Of a stretch of 33,516 nt of DNA, positions 16,188 through 26,266 are shown one piece after another (within the stretch, counting starts at the first letter, position 1; every line of letters begins with the position of its first letter). The DNA is from Bacteroidales bacterium (GTDB taxonomy: Bacteria > Bacteroidota > Bacteroidia > Bacteroidales > UBA932), in assembly GCA_017647795.1 (NCBI GenBank), contig JAGCJX010000028.1:1-33516 (forward strand), given 5' to 3'. A program made the position numbers and the translations under genes. The notes under the pieces were generated by a model. The model saw only the letters and a program-made list of their open reading frames with translations. It was not told the origin of the DNA and searched no databases.

Positions 16188-18716
16188 ATGAAAATGAGAA
16201 AGATTCTAACGTTGTTGTGGTTTCTTTCCCCGTTTTTCGTTTTTGCACAAGAAACGAACGAGGAGAAGAAAAACGACATCGTAGTTAGTTATGAGCGCCC
16301 GCAGCGCTATGTCATTGGTGGCATTGAGGTGGCGGGGATGAAGTATTTGAGTGCAGACCAGATCCTTTCTTTGTCCGGTTTGCAGGTGGGACAAAGTGTG
16401 ACCCTTCCGAGTATGGAGGTTTCTGACGGTTTGCGCCGGATTTCCATGCAACAATCGTATTTTTCTGATATCGCGCTCTACATCGATTCTTTGTCAGCAC
16501 GTCGGGACACCGTTTATTTGAAATTGGATCTGAAACAACGTCCCCGTGTTTCCCGCTGGAGTTTTGCTGGCGTAAAAAGTTCGGAGCAAAGCGATTTGCG
16601 TGAGCGGATGAACCTCAAACGCGGTACCGCTATCTCAGAATACATGATTCGTTCCAACATCGGCATCATCAAGGAATATTACCGCGAAAAAGGATTCATC
16701 AATGCGGAAGTGGATGTAGTTCAACGCCGTGACAGTGTGATTTCAAATGCGGTACAAGTGACCTTCAATGTCAATCGCCGGGAAAAGGTGAAGGTGCGTA
16801 AGATTACCATGGAGGGTAACCATAACATCGACGAAGGCAAGTTGGTCGGTGCGATGAAGAAAACCAGTGACCGTCGTCTCCGCAGTTTGTTCAAACCCAA
16901 GAAATTCAACGAAAAAGAATACGAAAACGACAAGGATTTGATGATGAATGTATACAGCGAAGCGGGTTACCGTGACGCTCGCATCGTCAAAGATTCTTTG
17001 TATTATCTGGAGCCGGGCCGTATGGGTATTCACTTTGTGATCGACGAAGGCCAACGGTATTATTTCCGGAATATTACCTGGACCGGTAACTCCTTGTACA
17101 CCGAAGAAGACTTGAACAGCATTCTTCAAATCAAGAAAGGGGACATCTACGACGTGGTGCTTTTGCAAAAACGTCTCTTCGGCGATGGTAAGAAGATGGA
17201 AATGGACGTTTCGTCGTTGTATCGCGACCAGGGTTACCTGTTCTTCAACATCACACCGGTGGAAGTAAACATCGACAAAGACTCGGTGGACGTGGAATTG
17301 CGGATGATTGAGGGCAAACCGGCAACGTTCAACAACATCATCATCAGCGGCAACACCATCACCAACGAACGCGTGGTTCGCCGTCAGCTCTTTACCCGCC
17401 CGGGTTATTTGTACAGCCAATCGTTGTTGGAACGTTCCATCCGAGAAATTTCTTCCATGGGTCACTTTGATGCAGAGCATGCGATGGATCCTTCAAAAGG
17501 TTTCTCTGTCATTCCGAATTCAAAGAACAATACGGTGGATATTGCCTACAATGTGTTGGAAAAACCGAATTCGACCTTGGAATTGTCCGGTGGTTGGGGT
17601 GGTTACTCGTTCGTGGGTACCGTCGGTGTATCGTTCAACAACTTCTCGACCCGTCGTCTCTTTGATAAATCGGCTTGGAAACCGGTTCCGCTCGGGGATG
17701 CCCAAGTGCTCTCCCTCCGTTTCCAAACCAACGGTAAGTATTATACGGCGTTGTCGGCCAGCTTCCAGGAACCTTGGTTGTTTGGTAAGAAACCGACTTC
17801 GTTGAACGTGACCGGTTATTACAGCCGTCAGACCAACTCCTACTATTTCTACCAAAATACGAACGAATATTTCGAAGTATACGGGGTGGCCGCCGGTTTG
17901 GGTAGCCGTTTGAAATGGCCGGACAACTACTTCGTTTTGTACCACGAATTGTCTTGGCAAACCTACCGTTTGCACGACTGGAACTACAACTTCTTGTTCA
18001 GCAACGGTACCTCACACAACTTGAGTTACAAGATTTCGTTGAACCGGAACTCTACCGACCAGATGATTTACCCGCGTGAGGGTTCAGACTTCGTATTGTC
18101 GGCACAATTGACTCCTCCTTATTCGGCTTTCCGTCCGAAGGATACCAATTACAAAGGAATGACCGACCAACAACGTTACCGTTGGGTTGAGTATCATAAA
18201 TGGACTTTCAAAGGTACGTTGTACACCAAGATTTGGGACGACCTCGTGTTGATGACCCGTGCCCAATTCGGTTACTTGGGTACTTACAACCGCAACTTGG
18301 GTTACTCACCCTTCGAAGGATACCAAGTCGGTGGTGACGGTATGTCGGGTTACAACACCTACGGTTCGGAAATCATCGGTTTGCGCGGTTATGAAAACTA
18401 TGCCCTGACCCCGGTGGAAAACGGTGTGTATGCCGGTCGGGTGTACGACAAGTTTACCTTGGAATTGCGTTACCCGTTGATGTTGCAACCGACCTCGACC
18501 ATCTTCTTCCTGGCCTTCTTGGAAGGCGGTAATGCGTGGGCAGACATCCGCGATTTCAATCCCTTCGAAATCAAACGTTCTGCCGGTGTGGGTGTCCGCA
18601 TCTTCTTGCCGATGATCGGTATGCTCGGTATTGACTTGGGTTACGGCTTTGACAACGACGTCAACGGTAACCGTGGAGGATGGCAGCCTCACTTTGTATT
18701 AGGACAACAATTTTAA
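16188..18716 (+). CDS. bamA: Outer membrane protein assembly factor BamA (Omp85)
   Basis: An 842-residue outer-membrane barrel that inserts other beta-barrel proteins. A signal peptide (1-20, ending FVFA) is followed by several POTRA domains (about 40-430; e.g. GGIEVAGMKYLSADQI, RKITMEGNHNIDEGKL, RNITWTGNSLYTEEDL, NNIIISGNTITNERVV) and the surface-antigen barrel. The barrel holds GLRGYENYALTP, matching the conserved VRGF/Y-type lid-lock motif, and the protein ends in Phe as outer-membrane barrels do. ATG at 16188 is chosen over an upstream TTG because it gives a clean signal peptide; ATG 16194 is also possible. skp follows after 11 bp. Confidence 0.94.
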   Translation: MKMRKILTLLWFLSPFFVFAQETNEEKKNDIVVSYERPQRYVIGGIEVAGMKYLSADQILSLSGLQVGQSVTLPSMEVSDGLRRISMQQSYFSDIALYIDSLSARRDTVYLKLDLKQRPRVSRWSFAGVKSSEQSDLRERMNLKRGTAISEYMIRSNIGIIKEYYREKGFINAEVDVVQRRDSVISNAVQVTFNVNRREKVKVRKITMEGNHNIDEGKLVGAMKKTSDRRLRSLFKPKKFNEKEYENDKDLMMNVYSEAGYRDARIVKDSLYYLEPGRMGIHFVIDEGQRYYFRNITWTGNSLYTEEDLNSILQIKKGDIYDVVLLQKRLFGDGKKMEMDVSSLYRDQGYLFFNITPVEVNIDKDSVDVELRMIEGKPATFNNIIISGNTITNERVVRRQLFTRPGYLYSQSLLERSIREISSMGHFDAEHAMDPSKGFSVIPNSKNNTVDIAYNVLEKPNSTLELSGGWGGYSFVGTVGVSFNNFSTRRLFDKSAWKPVPLGDAQVLSLRFQTNGKYYTALSASFQEPWLFGKKPTSLNVTGYYSRQTNSYYFYQNTNEYFEVYGVAAGLGSRLKWPDNYFVLYHELSWQTYRLHDWNYNFLFSNGTSHNLSYKISLNRNSTDQMIYPREGSDFVLSAQLTPPYSAFRPKDTNYKGMTDQQRYRWVEYHKWTFKGTLYTKIWDDLVLMTRAQFGYLGTYNRNLGYSPFEGYQVGGDGMSGYNTYGSEIIGLRGYENYALTPVENGVYAGRVYDKFTLELRYPLMLQPTSTIFFLAFLEGGNAWADIRDFNPFEIKRSAGVGVRIFLPMIGMLGIDLGYGFDNDVNGNRGGWQPHFVLGQQF

Positions 18717-18727
18717 TTTTTGATGAT

Positions 18728-19279
18728 ATGAAAAAGTGTATTTTGATTTTTGCACTGGTGTTGGGCCTCTCAATGACAGCAAGCGCTCAACAAAGATCTG
18801 GACACGTTAGTTTCCAAGAGATCGTTTACTTGACTTCCGACATGGATTCCGCAACTGTGGTGTTGGAAAAATACGGCAAGGAATTGAACGATATGTTTAC
18901 CAGCATGCAACAAGAGTATCAAAACAAATTGGCAGATTACCAAGCTTTGTCCGCTAACTGGACACAAACCGTTTTGGAAGCAAAAGTACGTGAATTGCAA
19001 GACGCAGAATCTCGTCTCCAATCGTTCCAACAAAGTGCTTACCAAGATATGCAAAACAAACAAAACCAATTGTTTGCGCCGATCTACAAAAAGGTGAGCG
19101 ATGCCATCCAAAAAGTAGCGAAAGCCAACGGTTTGGTGTATGTTTTCGATACTTCTGCACAAGGTTTGCTCTTCGTGGACGAAGTAGCTAGCATGGATTT
19201 GACCGTTCCGTTGAAGAACGAATTGAACATCCCGCTTGACAAAGCTTTGCCGACACAACAAATGCAACAAGCGCAATAA
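18728..19279 (+). CDS. Periplasmic chaperone Skp/OmpH
   Basis: A 183-residue protein with a cleavable signal peptide (about 1-20, ending ASA) and the OmpH layout: strand GHVSFQEIVYLTSDMD, long coiled coil (about 48-120), and closing part NGLVYVFDTSAQGLLFVDE. It should carry unfolded outer-membrane proteins to BamA, encoded 11 bp upstream. ATG at 18728 is used because it begins the signal peptide. The tail is Gln-rich. A strong terminator follows. In many Bacteroidota a second ompH and murI come next; here korAB begins instead. Confidence 0.9.
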   Translation: MKKCILIFALVLGLSMTASAQQRSGHVSFQEIVYLTSDMDSATVVLEKYGKELNDMFTSMQQEYQNKLADYQALSANWTQTVLEAKVRELQDAESRLQSFQQSAYQDMQNKQNQLFAPIYKKVSDAIQKVAKANGLVYVFDTSAQGLLFVDEVASMDLTVPLKNELNIPLDKALPTQQMQQAQ

Positions 19280-19302
19280 TTTTTTAATTCAATAACCGAA
19301 TT

Positions 19303-19350
19303 TTCGGGGGCTGCTGGAGAGAATTTTAGCAGTCCCCGAACTGTTTTTTT
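19303..19350 (+). terminator. Strong rho-independent terminator after skp
   Basis: A 13-bp stem, TTCGGGGGCTGCT (19303-19315) with AGCAGTCCCCGAA (19328-19340), contains one G-T wobble and a 12-nt loop. It is followed by CTG and seven T. It closes the nadK-uppS-bamA-skp transcript. Confidence 0.9.
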
Positions 19351-19389
19351 AGGAATCCTGACGCTTTCCAAAAGATTTCGTCAAATGTT

Positions 19390-19420
19390 TTCGTTTCCTA
19401 AAGAATATTCCTTACATTTG
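19390..19420 (+). promoter_or_regulatory. Promoter of korAB
   Basis: The -7 element TACATTTG is at 19413-19420, and TTCG at 19390-19393 is a partial -33 match with 19-bp spacing. Transcription would start near 19427, a leader of about 14 nt. Confidence 0.6.
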
Positions 19421-19440
19421 TAACACAAAATATCTATCCT

Positions 19441-21270
19441 ATGCAGCATAAAGTAATTGACGCACAAGACGTTGTTATCAGATTTGCAGGAGATTCCGGC
19501 GACGGTATGCAGTTGACCGGAACTTTGTTTGCAGATGCATCTGCCTTATACGGTAATGAAATCTCTACTTTCCCGGACTATCCCGCCGAAATTCGCGCAC
19601 CCCAAGGAACTGTTTCTGGTGTATCCGGATTCCAAGTTCACGTTGGTAGTGTGGAAGTAAATACTCCCGGTGATTTATGCGACGTGCTCGTTGCTATGAA
19701 CCCTGCCGCTTTGAAAGCCAATGCGAAATGGGCCAAAGCAACTGCCACCATCATTGTGGATGCCGACGCATTTGACGAAAAAGGTTTGGAAAAGGCTGGC
19801 TTCAAGACCGATGATCCGATTCGTGAACTCCAAATCGAAGACCGCAACATCATTCTTGCGCCCATTACTTCCTTGACCAAGGAAAGTTTGAAAGACAGTG
19901 GCTTGGACAACAAAGCCATCGTCCGTTCCAAAAATATGTTTACCCTCGGTATGTGCTACTTCATGTTCAACCGTCCGATGGAGTACACGTTCGAATACTT
20001 GGAACGCAAATTCAGAAAGAAACCGCAGTTGATTGAGACCAACAAGAAGGTGCTCAAAGACGGTTTCAATTACGCAAGCAACATCCACGCGATTGCGAAT
20101 ACCTATACCATCAAACCGGCTCAACAAGAGAAAGGTTTGTACCGCAACATCAATGGTAACCAGGCCACTGCTTGGGGTCTGTTGGCTGCTGCAGAAAAAT
20201 CAGGTCGTCCGTTGTTCTGTGGTTCTTACCCCATCACTCCGGCAACCGCTATTTTGGAAGAATTGGCCATCCACAAAGAATTGGGAGCCAAAACCCTCCA
20301 ATGCGAAGATGAAATCGCCGGTATCTGTACTTCCATCGGTGCGGCTTATGCGGGTGCATTTGCTGTGACCACCACTTCCGGCCCCGGTTTGTCCCTCAAA
20401 TCCGAAGCTTTGGGCTTGGCGATGATTACCGAATTGCCGTTGGTGATTGTGGACGTACAACGTTCCGGCCCGTCAACCGGTATCCCGACCAAAACCGAGC
20501 AAACCGACTTGAACCAAGCGTTGTACGGTCGTAACGGGGAATGTCCGATCATGGTGATGGCGGCTCACTCTCCCTCACACTGTTTCGATGCTGCGTTCTA
20601 TGCAGGTAAGTTCGCAATGGAACACATGATGCCCGTTATCCTCTTGACAGAAGGTTTCTTGGGCAACGGTTCGGAGCCTTGGCGCATTCCTTCCATGAAG
20701 GATTATCCGGCCATCGTTCCTCCGATCATCACCGAATGCGAAGGCGCATACAAACCTTATGTTCGTGACGAAGTGCGTTTCGCTCGCAAATGGGCGCTTC
20801 CGGGAACTCCGGGTCTCGAACACCGCGTTGGTGGTCTGGAAAAGAGCCCCGAAGGTGTGATTTCTTCTGACCCGCTCAACCACGAAATGATGGTGGCTGC
20901 TCGTGCAGAAAAAGTAGCTCGTGCTGCGAACTTCATTCCGGAATTGAAAGTTATCGGTGAAGAATCTGGCGAAACCTTGTTGGTAGGCTGGGGTGGTACC
21001 TTCGGTCACTTGTACTCTGCTGTGAAAGAATTGCAAGGGGCTGGCAAATCCGTTTCTTTGGCACACTTTGACTACATCAACCCGCTGCCGAAGAACACTG
21101 CAGAAGTCTTCTCTAAATTTAAGAACATCCTGGTATGCGAGTTGAACAGCGGTCAGTTTGCAAACTACCTCCGCGCACTCCATCCTCAATTTGAATACAA
21201 ACAATGCAACAAAGTTCAAGGTCAACCCTTCATGGTGAAAGACATCTTGGATGCTGTTAACGAATTGTAA
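19441..21270 (+). CDS. korA: 2-oxoglutarate:ferredoxin oxidoreductase, alpha subunit (gamma-alpha fusion)
   Basis: A 609-residue cytoplasmic subunit. Residues about 10-190 are the gamma (CoA-binding) domain (VIRFAGDSGDGMQLTG; FPDYPAEIRAPQGTVSG). Residues about 205 to the end are the alpha domain with FCGSYPITPATAILEELA, CEDEIAGICTSIGAAYAG and TTTSGPGLSLKSEALGLA. With KorB it interconverts 2-oxoglutarate and succinyl-CoA plus CO2, using ferredoxin. In anaerobic Bacteroidota it can run in the reductive direction. A 2-oxoacid specificity other than 2-oxoglutarate is possible but less likely given gdhA downstream. korB begins 22 bp later. Confidence 0.88.
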   Translation: MQHKVIDAQDVVIRFAGDSGDGMQLTGTLFADASALYGNEISTFPDYPAEIRAPQGTVSGVSGFQVHVGSVEVNTPGDLCDVLVAMNPAALKANAKWAKATATIIVDADAFDEKGLEKAGFKTDDPIRELQIEDRNIILAPITSLTKESLKDSGLDNKAIVRSKNMFTLGMCYFMFNRPMEYTFEYLERKFRKKPQLIETNKKVLKDGFNYASNIHAIANTYTIKPAQQEKGLYRNINGNQATAWGLLAAAEKSGRPLFCGSYPITPATAILEELAIHKELGAKTLQCEDEIAGICTSIGAAYAGAFAVTTTSGPGLSLKSEALGLAMITELPLVIVDVQRSGPSTGIPTKTEQTDLNQALYGRNGECPIMVMAAHSPSHCFDAAFYAGKFAMEHMMPVILLTEGFLGNGSEPWRIPSMKDYPAIVPPIITECEGAYKPYVRDEVRFARKWALPGTPGLEHRVGGLEKSPEGVISSDPLNHEMMVAARAEKVARAANFIPELKVIGEESGETLLVGWGGTFGHLYSAVKELQGAGKSVSLAHFDYINPLPKNTAEVFSKFKNILVCELNSGQFANYLRALHPQFEYKQCNKVQGQPFMVKDILDAVNEL

Positions 21271-21292
21271 TAATCCTGAAAATATAGTTGAG

Positions 21293-22309
21293 ATGAAATA
21301 TACTGCACAAGATTTCAAGAGTAACCAAGAAGTAAGATGGTGCCCCGGTTGTGGTGACCACGCTGTTTTGGCATCCTTGCAACGCGCTTTGCCTGAAGTG
21401 TCAGAAGCTTTGGGTTATAACAAGGAACGTTACGTGTTCGTTTCCGGTATCGGTTGTTCTTCCCGTTTGCCTTACTACATGAATACCTATGGTTTCCACA
21501 GTATTCACGGTCGTGCAACTGCGATTTCAACCGGTATGAAGGTGGCCAACCCGAACTTGACCATTTGGCAAGCAACCGGTGACGGTGATGCTTTGGCCAT
21601 CGGTGGTAACCACTTCATCCACGCGATCCGTCGTAACATCGACATCAACATCGTGCTATTCAACAACCAAATCTACGGTTTGACCAAAGGACAATATTCT
21701 CCGACTTCCAAATTGGGAATGGTGACCAAAACCTCTCCCTACGGAACCGTAGAACATCCTTTCAACCCCGGTTCTTTGGTGTTGGGCGCACGAGGAACTT
21801 TCTTCGCACGTAGCTTGGACAGCGAGTTGAAACTCAACCAAGAGATTTTGTTGGCTTCTGCCAAACACGACGGTACCTCTGTTACCGAAATGTTGGTGAA
21901 CTGTATGATTTTCAACGACGGTGCACACGCAACCCTCTCGGATCGCGAACACCGTGCTGACCGTACCATCGTACTCCGCCACGGCGAGCCGATGATTTAT
22001 GGTAAAAACCGCGACAAAGGTTTGATCCTCGACGGTATGAAAATCAAATCCGTGACCATCGGTGAAAACGGCATTACCGAAAAAGATTTGTTGGTGCACG
22101 ATGCACACGATCCGAACATCGGTATCCACAGCATGTTGGTGGATATGAAATACCCCGAATTGCCTGTTGCGCTCGGCGTGATCCGCGACGTGGCAGACAA
22201 GACCTATGACGACAATGTACGTGACCAGGTGATCGATGTACAAGAACATTCACCCATCCACTCGATGGACGAACTCTTGCGCAGCGGCGCCACTTGGGAA
22301 GTCAAATAA
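21293..22309 (+). CDS. korB: 2-oxoglutarate:ferredoxin oxidoreductase, beta subunit
   Basis: A 338-residue thiamine-diphosphate-binding subunit. CPGCGDH is at residues 17-23, as in KorB proteins, and FVSGIGCSSRLPYYMNTYGFHSIHGRA follows. The ThDP/metal motif is GDGDALAIGGNH with NIVLFNNQIYGLTKGQ. It lacks an 8Fe ferredoxin domain, as usual for the short form, so electrons go to a separate ferredoxin. ATG at 21293 is preferred to the longer in-frame start at 21251, which lies inside korA. gdhA follows after 43 bp. Confidence 0.9.
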   Translation: MKYTAQDFKSNQEVRWCPGCGDHAVLASLQRALPEVSEALGYNKERYVFVSGIGCSSRLPYYMNTYGFHSIHGRATAISTGMKVANPNLTIWQATGDGDALAIGGNHFIHAIRRNIDINIVLFNNQIYGLTKGQYSPTSKLGMVTKTSPYGTVEHPFNPGSLVLGARGTFFARSLDSELKLNQEILLASAKHDGTSVTEMLVNCMIFNDGAHATLSDREHRADRTIVLRHGEPMIYGKNRDKGLILDGMKIKSVTIGENGITEKDLLVHDAHDPNIGIHSMLVDMKYPELPVALGVIRDVADKTYDDNVRDQVIDVQEHSPIHSMDELLRSGATWEVK

Positions 22310-22352
22310 TTAACTTTAATTCATACATTTTTAAAAACATTAGCGTAGTATT

Positions 22353-23693
<1,341 letters not shown>

Positions 23694-23716
23694 TCCGATA
23701 CTCCAAATTGAACAAG

Positions 23717-23749
23717 GGGAGGATGACGCAAGTCACCCTCCCTTTTTTT
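23717..23749 (+). terminator. Terminator after gdhA with a GNRA tetraloop
   Basis: The stem GGGAGGATGAC (23717-23727) with GTCACCCTCCC (23732-23742) has one A-C mismatch and a GCAA loop, and is followed by seven T (23743-23749). The end of the T-run is also the -33 element of the next promoter. Confidence 0.9.
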
Positions 23750-23778
23750 GTGGATATCGTCTTTTCGTTCTAAATTTG
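23747..23778 (+). promoter_or_regulatory. Near-ideal promoter of the carbonic anhydrase block
   Basis: The -33 TTTG (23747-23750) and -7 TAAATTTG (23771-23778) are separated by exactly 20 bp, the best match to the Bacteroidota promoter in the window. Transcription should begin near 23785, about 14 nt before the ATG. Confidence 0.75.
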
Positions 23779-23794
23779 TAGGTTAGAACGAAAA
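23762..23794. promoter_or_regulatory. Perfect 12-bp inverted repeat over the promoter (candidate operator)
   Basis: TTTTCGTTCTAA (23762-23773) is the exact reverse complement of TTAGAACGAAAA (23783-23794), with a 9-nt spacer. The -7 element begins in the left arm and the expected transcription start falls in the right arm, so the full hairpin would not be in the mRNA. That favours a dimeric DNA-binding protein over an RNA structure. Confidence 0.65.
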
Positions 23795-23798
23795 AATT

Positions 23799-24317
23799 AT
23801 GGCAATTATTCGAAAATTAAACGGAATAGAACCCAAAATTGGTAAAAACTGCTTCCTGGCAGAGAATGCGGTTTTGGTTGGCGATGTGGTCATCGGTGAT
23901 GACTGCAGCATCTGGTACGGTGCGGTTTTGCGCGGGGACGTCAATCCCATCCGCGTCGGCAACCGGGTCAATATCCAGGATGGAGCGGTGCTTCACACCT
24001 TGCATAAAAAATCCATTGTGGAGATCGGTGACGATGTTTCTGTGGGACACAATGCCATCATCCACGGGGCCAAGGTCGGCAACGATGTGCTCGTGGGTAT
24101 GGGAGCGATTCTGATGGACAATGTGGAAGTAGCAGACGGTTCCATCATTGCAGCCGGTGCGGTTGTTTTGAGCAATGCGAAGCTCGAACCCGGGGTGTAT
24201 GCGGGTCTCCCGGCAAAACAAGTCAAACCAGGTAGTGAGGCGGTGACCGAAGCGGCTCATCGCAACGCTGGCGGCTACATGATGTACAAGGAATGGTTCT
24301 TGAACGAGGAAGAATAA
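23799..24317 (+). CDS. Gamma-carbonic anhydrase family protein
   Basis: A 172-residue left-handed beta-helix (hexapeptide-repeat) protein. The three zinc-binding histidines of gamma-class enzymes can be placed: His66 in QDGAVLH, and His84 and His89 in GHNAIIHG. Arg45 and Asp47 in LRGDVNPI and Gln60 in NIQDG are also conserved. It belongs to the YrdA/PaaY-type short group, for which CO2 hydration has been shown in some members but not all. It is cytoplasmic and heads a block with the TlpA-like lipoprotein (18 bp on) and murI. Confidence 0.88.
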   Translation: MAIIRKLNGIEPKIGKNCFLAENAVLVGDVVIGDDCSIWYGAVLRGDVNPIRVGNRVNIQDGAVLHTLHKKSIVEIGDDVSVGHNAIIHGAKVGNDVLVGMGAILMDNVEVADGSIIAAGAVVLSNAKLEPGVYAGLPAKQVKPGSEAVTEAAHRNAGGYMMYKEWFLNEEE

Positions 24318-24335
24318 CAATTTAATTTAACTGAT

Positions 24336-25433
24336 ATGAAAAAGTTTTTGATTGCAATGAGCGCAGCTCTTTTTGTAGTGGCTTGTGCTCCTCAAACCAG
24401 TTTCCAACTCAAAGGTAAACTGACTGCTGAAAATGCAGAACAACTGAATGGTCCCGTTTATTTGATGCAACGCGGTGGCGCTTCGGATACAACCGAAATG
24501 GTGAATGGTGAATTTGCCTTCTCTGGCGAATTGGCTGAACCGACTAACTATTACTTGTTGGTAGGTGCTGAAAACATTCCCTTGTTCATCGAGCCGGCAA
24601 ACTACACCGTTGAAGGTGAAATCGGCAAATTGCGTGAAGCTGTCATCAACGGCGGTGAAACCCAAGATTTGTTGAACCAAATGAAAGCCATTTCCAAAGA
24701 AATTCAAGCACAACACAACTTGGATTCGTTGGCTCAAGCGTTCAACCGTACCCAAGATGAGGAACAACGCGAAGCGATTTATGCTGTTTTCCAAGAAGTG
24801 AATGACCAAATTGATGCGAAGAAAGAAGAGTTGATGGCAAAATTCCCGAATACTCACTTTGCTTTCCAAGAATTCTACAACGGTTATGCTTACATGGAAT
24901 TTGAAGCAGCCAAAGAAAAATACAACTACTATGCAAGCCAAGCAAAATTCAAGAACTTGACCCAAATGGAAAAAATCAAAACCCAATTGGATCGTTTGGA
25001 AGGTTTGCAAGTGGGCAAACAAGCTCCGGACTTCACTTTGAACGACCCTGAGGGAAATCCGATCACCTTGTCTGACATCTACAAGAACAACAAAGTGACC
25101 ATGATCGACTTCTGGGCTGGTTGGTGCGGTCCTTGCCGTCAGTTCAACCCGAAATTGGTCGAAATTTACAAACAATTCCACGAACAAGGTTTTGAAGTGT
25201 TGGGCGTTTCTTTGGACAAAGATCACGCAAAATGGGTGGATGCCATCAAAACCGACAACTTGACCTGGCCGCAAGTTTCTGAACTCAAATACTGGGATTC
25301 TGAAATCGCGAAGACTTACGCTATCCGCTACATTCCCCAAAACCTCTTTGTGGATCAAAACGGTATCATCATTGGCCGCGTGATTGCAGAAGAAAACATG
25401 GTGGACTTCTTGACCGAACAATTGCAAAAGTAA
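24336..25433 (+). CDS. DUF4369/TlpA-type thioredoxin-fold lipoprotein
   Basis: A 365-residue lipoprotein with a signal ending VVAC (Cys17). Residues about 22-120 form a DUF4369-like beta domain (FQLKGKLTAENAEQLNGPVYLMQRG), then a helical charged spacer (about 120-225), then a TlpA/AhpC-like thioredoxin domain (about 227-365) with WCGPC, Cys264 and Cys267, and cis-Pro region RYIPQNLFVD. It probably acts as a periplasm-facing thiol-disulfide oxidoreductase; the partner protein is unknown. Bacteroidota carry many such paralogues. murI begins 13 bp downstream. Confidence 0.88.
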   Translation: MKKFLIAMSAALFVVACAPQTSFQLKGKLTAENAEQLNGPVYLMQRGGASDTTEMVNGEFAFSGELAEPTNYYLLVGAENIPLFIEPANYTVEGEIGKLREAVINGGETQDLLNQMKAISKEIQAQHNLDSLAQAFNRTQDEEQREAIYAVFQEVNDQIDAKKEELMAKFPNTHFAFQEFYNGYAYMEFEAAKEKYNYYASQAKFKNLTQMEKIKTQLDRLEGLQVGKQAPDFTLNDPEGNPITLSDIYKNNKVTMIDFWAGWCGPCRQFNPKLVEIYKQFHEQGFEVLGVSLDKDHAKWVDAIKTDNLTWPQVSELKYWDSEIAKTYAIRYIPQNLFVDQNGIIIGRVIAEENMVDFLTEQLQK

Positions 25434-25446
25434 TTTTCGGAAACCG

Positions 25447-26250
25447 ATGATCGGCGTTTTTGATTCCGGAGTAGGGGGCTTGTCTGTTTTGCTCGAACTG
25501 GTGCGTTTGATGCCTGAGCAGGACTATGTCTATGTGGCAGATACCCGCTACTGTCCCTACGGTCCCAAGTCTGTGGACGTGATCCGGGAACGTTCGTCCG
25601 TCATCTCCCAATTTTTAATCGACAAAGGTGCTGAGGTTGTCGTGGTCGCTTGCAATACGGCCACGGCAGCCTCTGTTTCTTTGCTTCGGTCGGCCTTTCC
25701 TGTACCTTTTGTGGGCATGGAACCGGCCATCAAACCGGCAGCTGCCCTTTCCCGTTCGGGCGTGGTCGGTGTTCTGGCGACAGCCAATACCTTCAACGGT
25801 TCTCTTTATCACCATACCCGGGACACGTATGCAACGGAGGTGACGGTGATTGAACGGGTGGGCGAAGGCTTGGTGGAACTGGTCGAACAAGGACAACTCG
25901 AAGGTCCCCAGACCGAGGCCGTGGTACGTCGTTGTGTGGAGCCGATGTTGGCAGCAGCGGCGGATGTTGTCGTCTTGGGCTGTACCCATTATCCGTTCCT
26001 GACTCCGGTTTTGCGTCAATTGGTGGGCCCGCGGGTTGAGATTCTGAATCCGGCACCGGCCATCGCTGTGCAGACGCAGCGTGTTTTGCAGGCGTCGCAC
26101 GAGGCGGAACCCTCCTCTTTGCCGTCGGAGCCTCGTGTCGGAAGCATTGCTTTCTGCACTACCGGTGATTCTACCGATATGCTCAAAAAAATGGCAGACA
26201 GGTATTTCTCCCATCTGCCGAATCTTTCATTTGTTTGTCTGGATCTGTAG
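25447..26250 (+). CDS. murI: Glutamate racemase
   Basis: A 267-residue cytoplasmic enzyme making D-glutamate for peptidoglycan. The two catalytic cysteines are Cys69 (ACNTATAA) and Cys179 (GCTHYP). The N-terminal FDSGVGGLSVL and YVADTRYCPYG are conserved. Length is normal. In many Bacteroidota murI directly follows bamA-ompH; here korAB, gdhA and two other genes lie between. Confidence 0.94.
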   Translation: MIGVFDSGVGGLSVLLELVRLMPEQDYVYVADTRYCPYGPKSVDVIRERSSVISQFLIDKGAEVVVVACNTATAASVSLLRSAFPVPFVGMEPAIKPAAALSRSGVVGVLATANTFNGSLYHHTRDTYATEVTVIERVGEGLVELVEQGQLEGPQTEAVVRRCVEPMLAAAADVVVLGCTHYPFLTPVLRQLVGPRVEILNPAPAIAVQTQRVLQASHEAEPSSLPSEPRVGSIAFCTTGDSTDMLKKMADRYFSHLPNLSFVCLDL

Positions 26251-26266
26251 TACGGATCCTTTTTTT
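26241..26266 (+). terminator. Weak terminator overlapping the murI stop
   Basis: A 5-bp stem GGATC (26241-26245) with GATCC (26255-26259) has a 9-nt loop containing the murI TAG and is followed by seven T (26260-26266). The short stem makes this uncertain. The T-run overlaps the stop codon of the convergent gene. Confidence 0.4.

Noticed and set aside
24327..25427. Long antisense frame (366 codons) mirroring the TlpA-like gene
   Set aside because: The plus-strand frame has a lipobox, a WCGPC motif and family-like structure. The antisense frame is a by-product of uniform codon usage with few TTA, CTA and TCA codons.
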